This document shows, piece after piece, positions 62,693 to 64,000 of a stretch of DNA of 64,000 nt; positions within the stretch are counted from its first letter, which is position 1; every line of letters starts with the position of its first letter. The notes beneath the pieces were generated by a model. The model was not told the origin of the DNA. It saw nothing but the letters and a program-made list of their open reading frames with translations, and searched no databases. The position numbers and the translations under genes were made by a program. Origin of the DNA: Grimontia sedimenti. Its GTDB lineage: Bacteria > Pseudomonadota > Gammaproteobacteria > Enterobacterales > Vibrionaceae. The stretch lies in assembly GCF_011045095.1 (NCBI RefSeq), contig NZ_JAALDL010000001.1, forward strand, positions 1 through 64,000, read 5' to 3'.

Positions 62693-62975
62693 TAGGGGCT
62701 GTTGACCTTTGGTGATTGATTTTTGCAGCAGTTTGTGGGGATTTTATGCAAGGCAGAGGCTTCGATGTGTAGCTAGCCTACATGAGAAGCCGATAACGCA
62801 GCAGAAATTCCCCACAAACGCTGCCCGGAGGGTTCGACTGCGATTCCCGTACCCTAAACGTTTTATGCTTTGTTGAGGTGTATTTGCTTAGAATGAATAG
62901 GCGGCACACACCTCGCCGTGCCTAAAACGCTTAGGGCTAGAACAAAATTTAACCACCAAAGGTCAACAGCCCCTA
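62693..62975. mobile_element. 283-bp MITE-like element with 23-bp terminal inverted repeats
   Basis: Left end starts TAGGGGCTGTTGACCTTTGG and the right end is its inverse (CCAAAGGTCAACAGCCCCTA), agreeing over about 22 of 23 bases. Inside is a nested inverted pair around GTTTGTGGGGATTT / AAATTCCCCACAAAC. No coding capacity. It lies between the RND operon and the PilZ gene. Confidence 0.8.
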
Positions 62976-63017
62976 ATATGAAAGATAGGAGTCCGGCAAT
63001 CGGGAGTCAGCACGCCG

Positions 63018-63359
63018 ATGGAAAAAGACGAAGAGCAAGAAGAACAGCACCGCAATTTCTTTAGGCTTAGATATAACGAGCCTGAAATGCCTTCTTTCCT
63101 GTGGGATGGGGAATCTTTCCGTGTGAGTGAAATTTCAGAGCAGGGGATCCGCATTGAAGTGAAAGCGGATACCCAGATTGTTGATGGGGAAGTGATTGCG
63201 GGCATTATTCAATTTGACGATGGTGGCGAGATAGAGATCCAGGGTAAACCACTGAGAAGGGAGGAGGATGAGTTGGTCATCAAACTCCATCATGGGGTCG
63301 AACTCAAAATCATGAATAAAGAACAGATTCGAATAAGAAAAAAATACAGTCGGGACTAA
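63018..63359 (+). CDS. PilZ domain protein
   Basis: 113 residues. The c-di-GMP-binding RxxxR motif is R-N-F-F-R at residues 12-16 and the partner [D/N]-x-S-x-x-G is represented by E-I-S-E-Q-G at about 38-43. The rest is the six-stranded barrel. It probably binds c-di-GMP and passes the signal on; the effector is unknown. Monocistronic, just after the MITE-like element at 62693, which may therefore lie in its promoter region. Confidence 0.85.
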   Translation: MEKDEEQEEQHRNFFRLRYNEPEMPSFLWDGESFRVSEISEQGIRIEVKADTQIVDGEVIAGIIQFDDGGEIEIQGKPLRREEDELVIKLHHGVELKIMNKEQIRIRKKYSRD

Positions 63360-63402
63360 AATTGGCTTGCTGCATACTATGGCGCGACTCAACAAAGATC
63401 AA

Positions 63403-63425
63403 AAAGGGGGCATGACGCCCCCTTA
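63403..63425 (-). terminator. Terminator of rarD
   Basis: On the minus strand AAGGGGGC, five-base loop, GCCCCC, then five T. It lies 42 bases after the rarD stop and also faces the PilZ gene. Confidence 0.88.
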
Positions 63426-63466
63426 ACATTTACTTTCGCAACGCTTTGCTAGAAAGCCATCAGACC

Positions 63467-64000
63467 CTAGTGTTGCGGCAAATCCGGCTTGGGTTTTACC
63501 TTCACCAGACTTTCGATAATGCTGATCGCCAAGCCCAGCCAAATCAGACCAAAGCTCACGGTTTTCACGCTATCAAACGTCTCCCCAAATACTGCTACTG
63601 CCAGAACAAACTGCAATGAAGGCTCAATGTACTGCATAAAGCCAATCATCGACATTTGCGCATACTTTACCGCTTCAGAGAAGAAGAACAGCGGCAACAA
63701 AGTCACTGGCGCAGCGCCAAGGTAAAGCAGCAGAGTCGATATATCACCGGATATAGCCACGCTGGTACCTGAGCCCATCTTGTACGCCATGTAGATTGCC
63801 GCAATCGGCAGAAGCACAATGGTTTCCACCAACAGGCTTGAAATCGCATCATATTTCACATGACGCTTACACCAGCCATACAACGCAAAACCCACCGCCA
63901 TCAGCAAAGCAGCAACAGGCAGCTCACCGTATTGCCAGATTTGATAACTCAACCCCAAGGTGCCGAAAACGACAGCGGCTTTCTGCCCCAAAGAGAGCTT
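63467..64000 (-). CDS. rarD: RarD-type EamA family permease, partial (5' end outside the window)
   Basis: The last 177 residues are in the window and the frame is still open at 64000. They contain five or six hydrophobic helices and the RarD-specific stretches LLYLGAAPVTLLPLFFFSEAVKYAQMSMIGFMQYIEPSLQFVLAV and FGLIWLGLAISI. RarD proteins (named for chloramphenicol sensitivity) are DMT-superfamily permeases of about 300 residues; substrate unknown. Confidence 0.93.
   Translation of the reverse strand, partial: KLSLGQKAAVVFGTLGLSYQIWQYGELPVAALLMAVGFALYGWCKRHVKYDAISSLLVETIVLLPIAAIYMAYKMGSGTSVAISGDISTLLLYLGAAPVTLLPLFFFSEAVKYAQMSMIGFMQYIEPSLQFVLAVAVFGETFDSVKTVSFGLIWLGLAISIIESLVKVKPKPDLPQH

Overview
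The window looks like chromosomal DNA of a marine gamma-proteobacterium of the family Vibrionaceae (Grimontia, Enterovibrio or Photobacterium-like; the genus cannot be fixed from the sequence alone). Reasons: a ViuB-type siderophore reductase behind a Fur box, a Zur-controlled ZrgABCD-type zinc-uptake operon, Vibrionaceae small proteins (DUF2960, DUF465/YdcH), a GH18 chitinase, TRAP transport, and short intergenic inverted-repeat elements. I see no transposase, integrase, phage gene or CRISPR array.

Layout. 1-1385: N-terminal part of a giant Ig-repeat surface adhesin, broken by an apparent one-base frameshift. 1821-2594: Fur-controlled siderophore reductase. 2710-10408: the most interesting block, a catabolic cluster with a GntR/HutC regulator and a Gfo/Idh/MocA protein on the minus strand, divergent from a tightly packed plus-strand operon of flavin-dependent sulfonate-type monooxygenase, aldo/keto reductase, flavin reductase and a three-part TRAP transporter. 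I read it as a sulfoquinovose mono-oxygenase (sulfo-SMO type) pathway in which a TRAP transporter replaces the usual ABC importer and an NAD-dependent Gfo/Idh/MocA enzyme may replace the classical sulfoquinovosidase. 10471-18600: thioredoxin-fold protein, DinB-like protein, an 842-residue orphan, Gfa, and an exported catalase-peroxidase. 18602-22084: small mixed genes (methyltransferase, two GNATs, LysE exporter, DUF2834, Mpo1-like).

22129-31950 holds three secreted paralogues of one beta-propeller-like family, two carrying extra C-terminal Calx-beta-type modules, interleaved with an AraC/DJ-1 regulator with its isochorismatase, PhoX, a small cytochrome c and a YaiI-family protein. 32433-46237: lipase, chitinase, solute-binding protein, PQQ-type sugar dehydrogenase, TPR-GGDEF cyclase, PhoD-like phosphatase, a lipoprotein, a membrane protein and a second Gfo/Idh/MocA dehydrogenase. 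46387-46462 is tRNA-Asn. 46608-50212 is the Zur-box/zinc operon with a histidine-rich ZrgA containing nine tandem GACCAT units. 50273-63359: LysR/MATE pair, a periplasmic binding protein next to a large chemoreceptor, an FMN reductase, an RND efflux pump and a PilZ protein. The window ends inside rarD.

Three families of short elements with terminal inverted repeats (20275-20438, 38053-38316 plus solo hairpin derivatives, and 62693-62975) lie between genes. Many convergent gene pairs are separated by clear bidirectional terminators.
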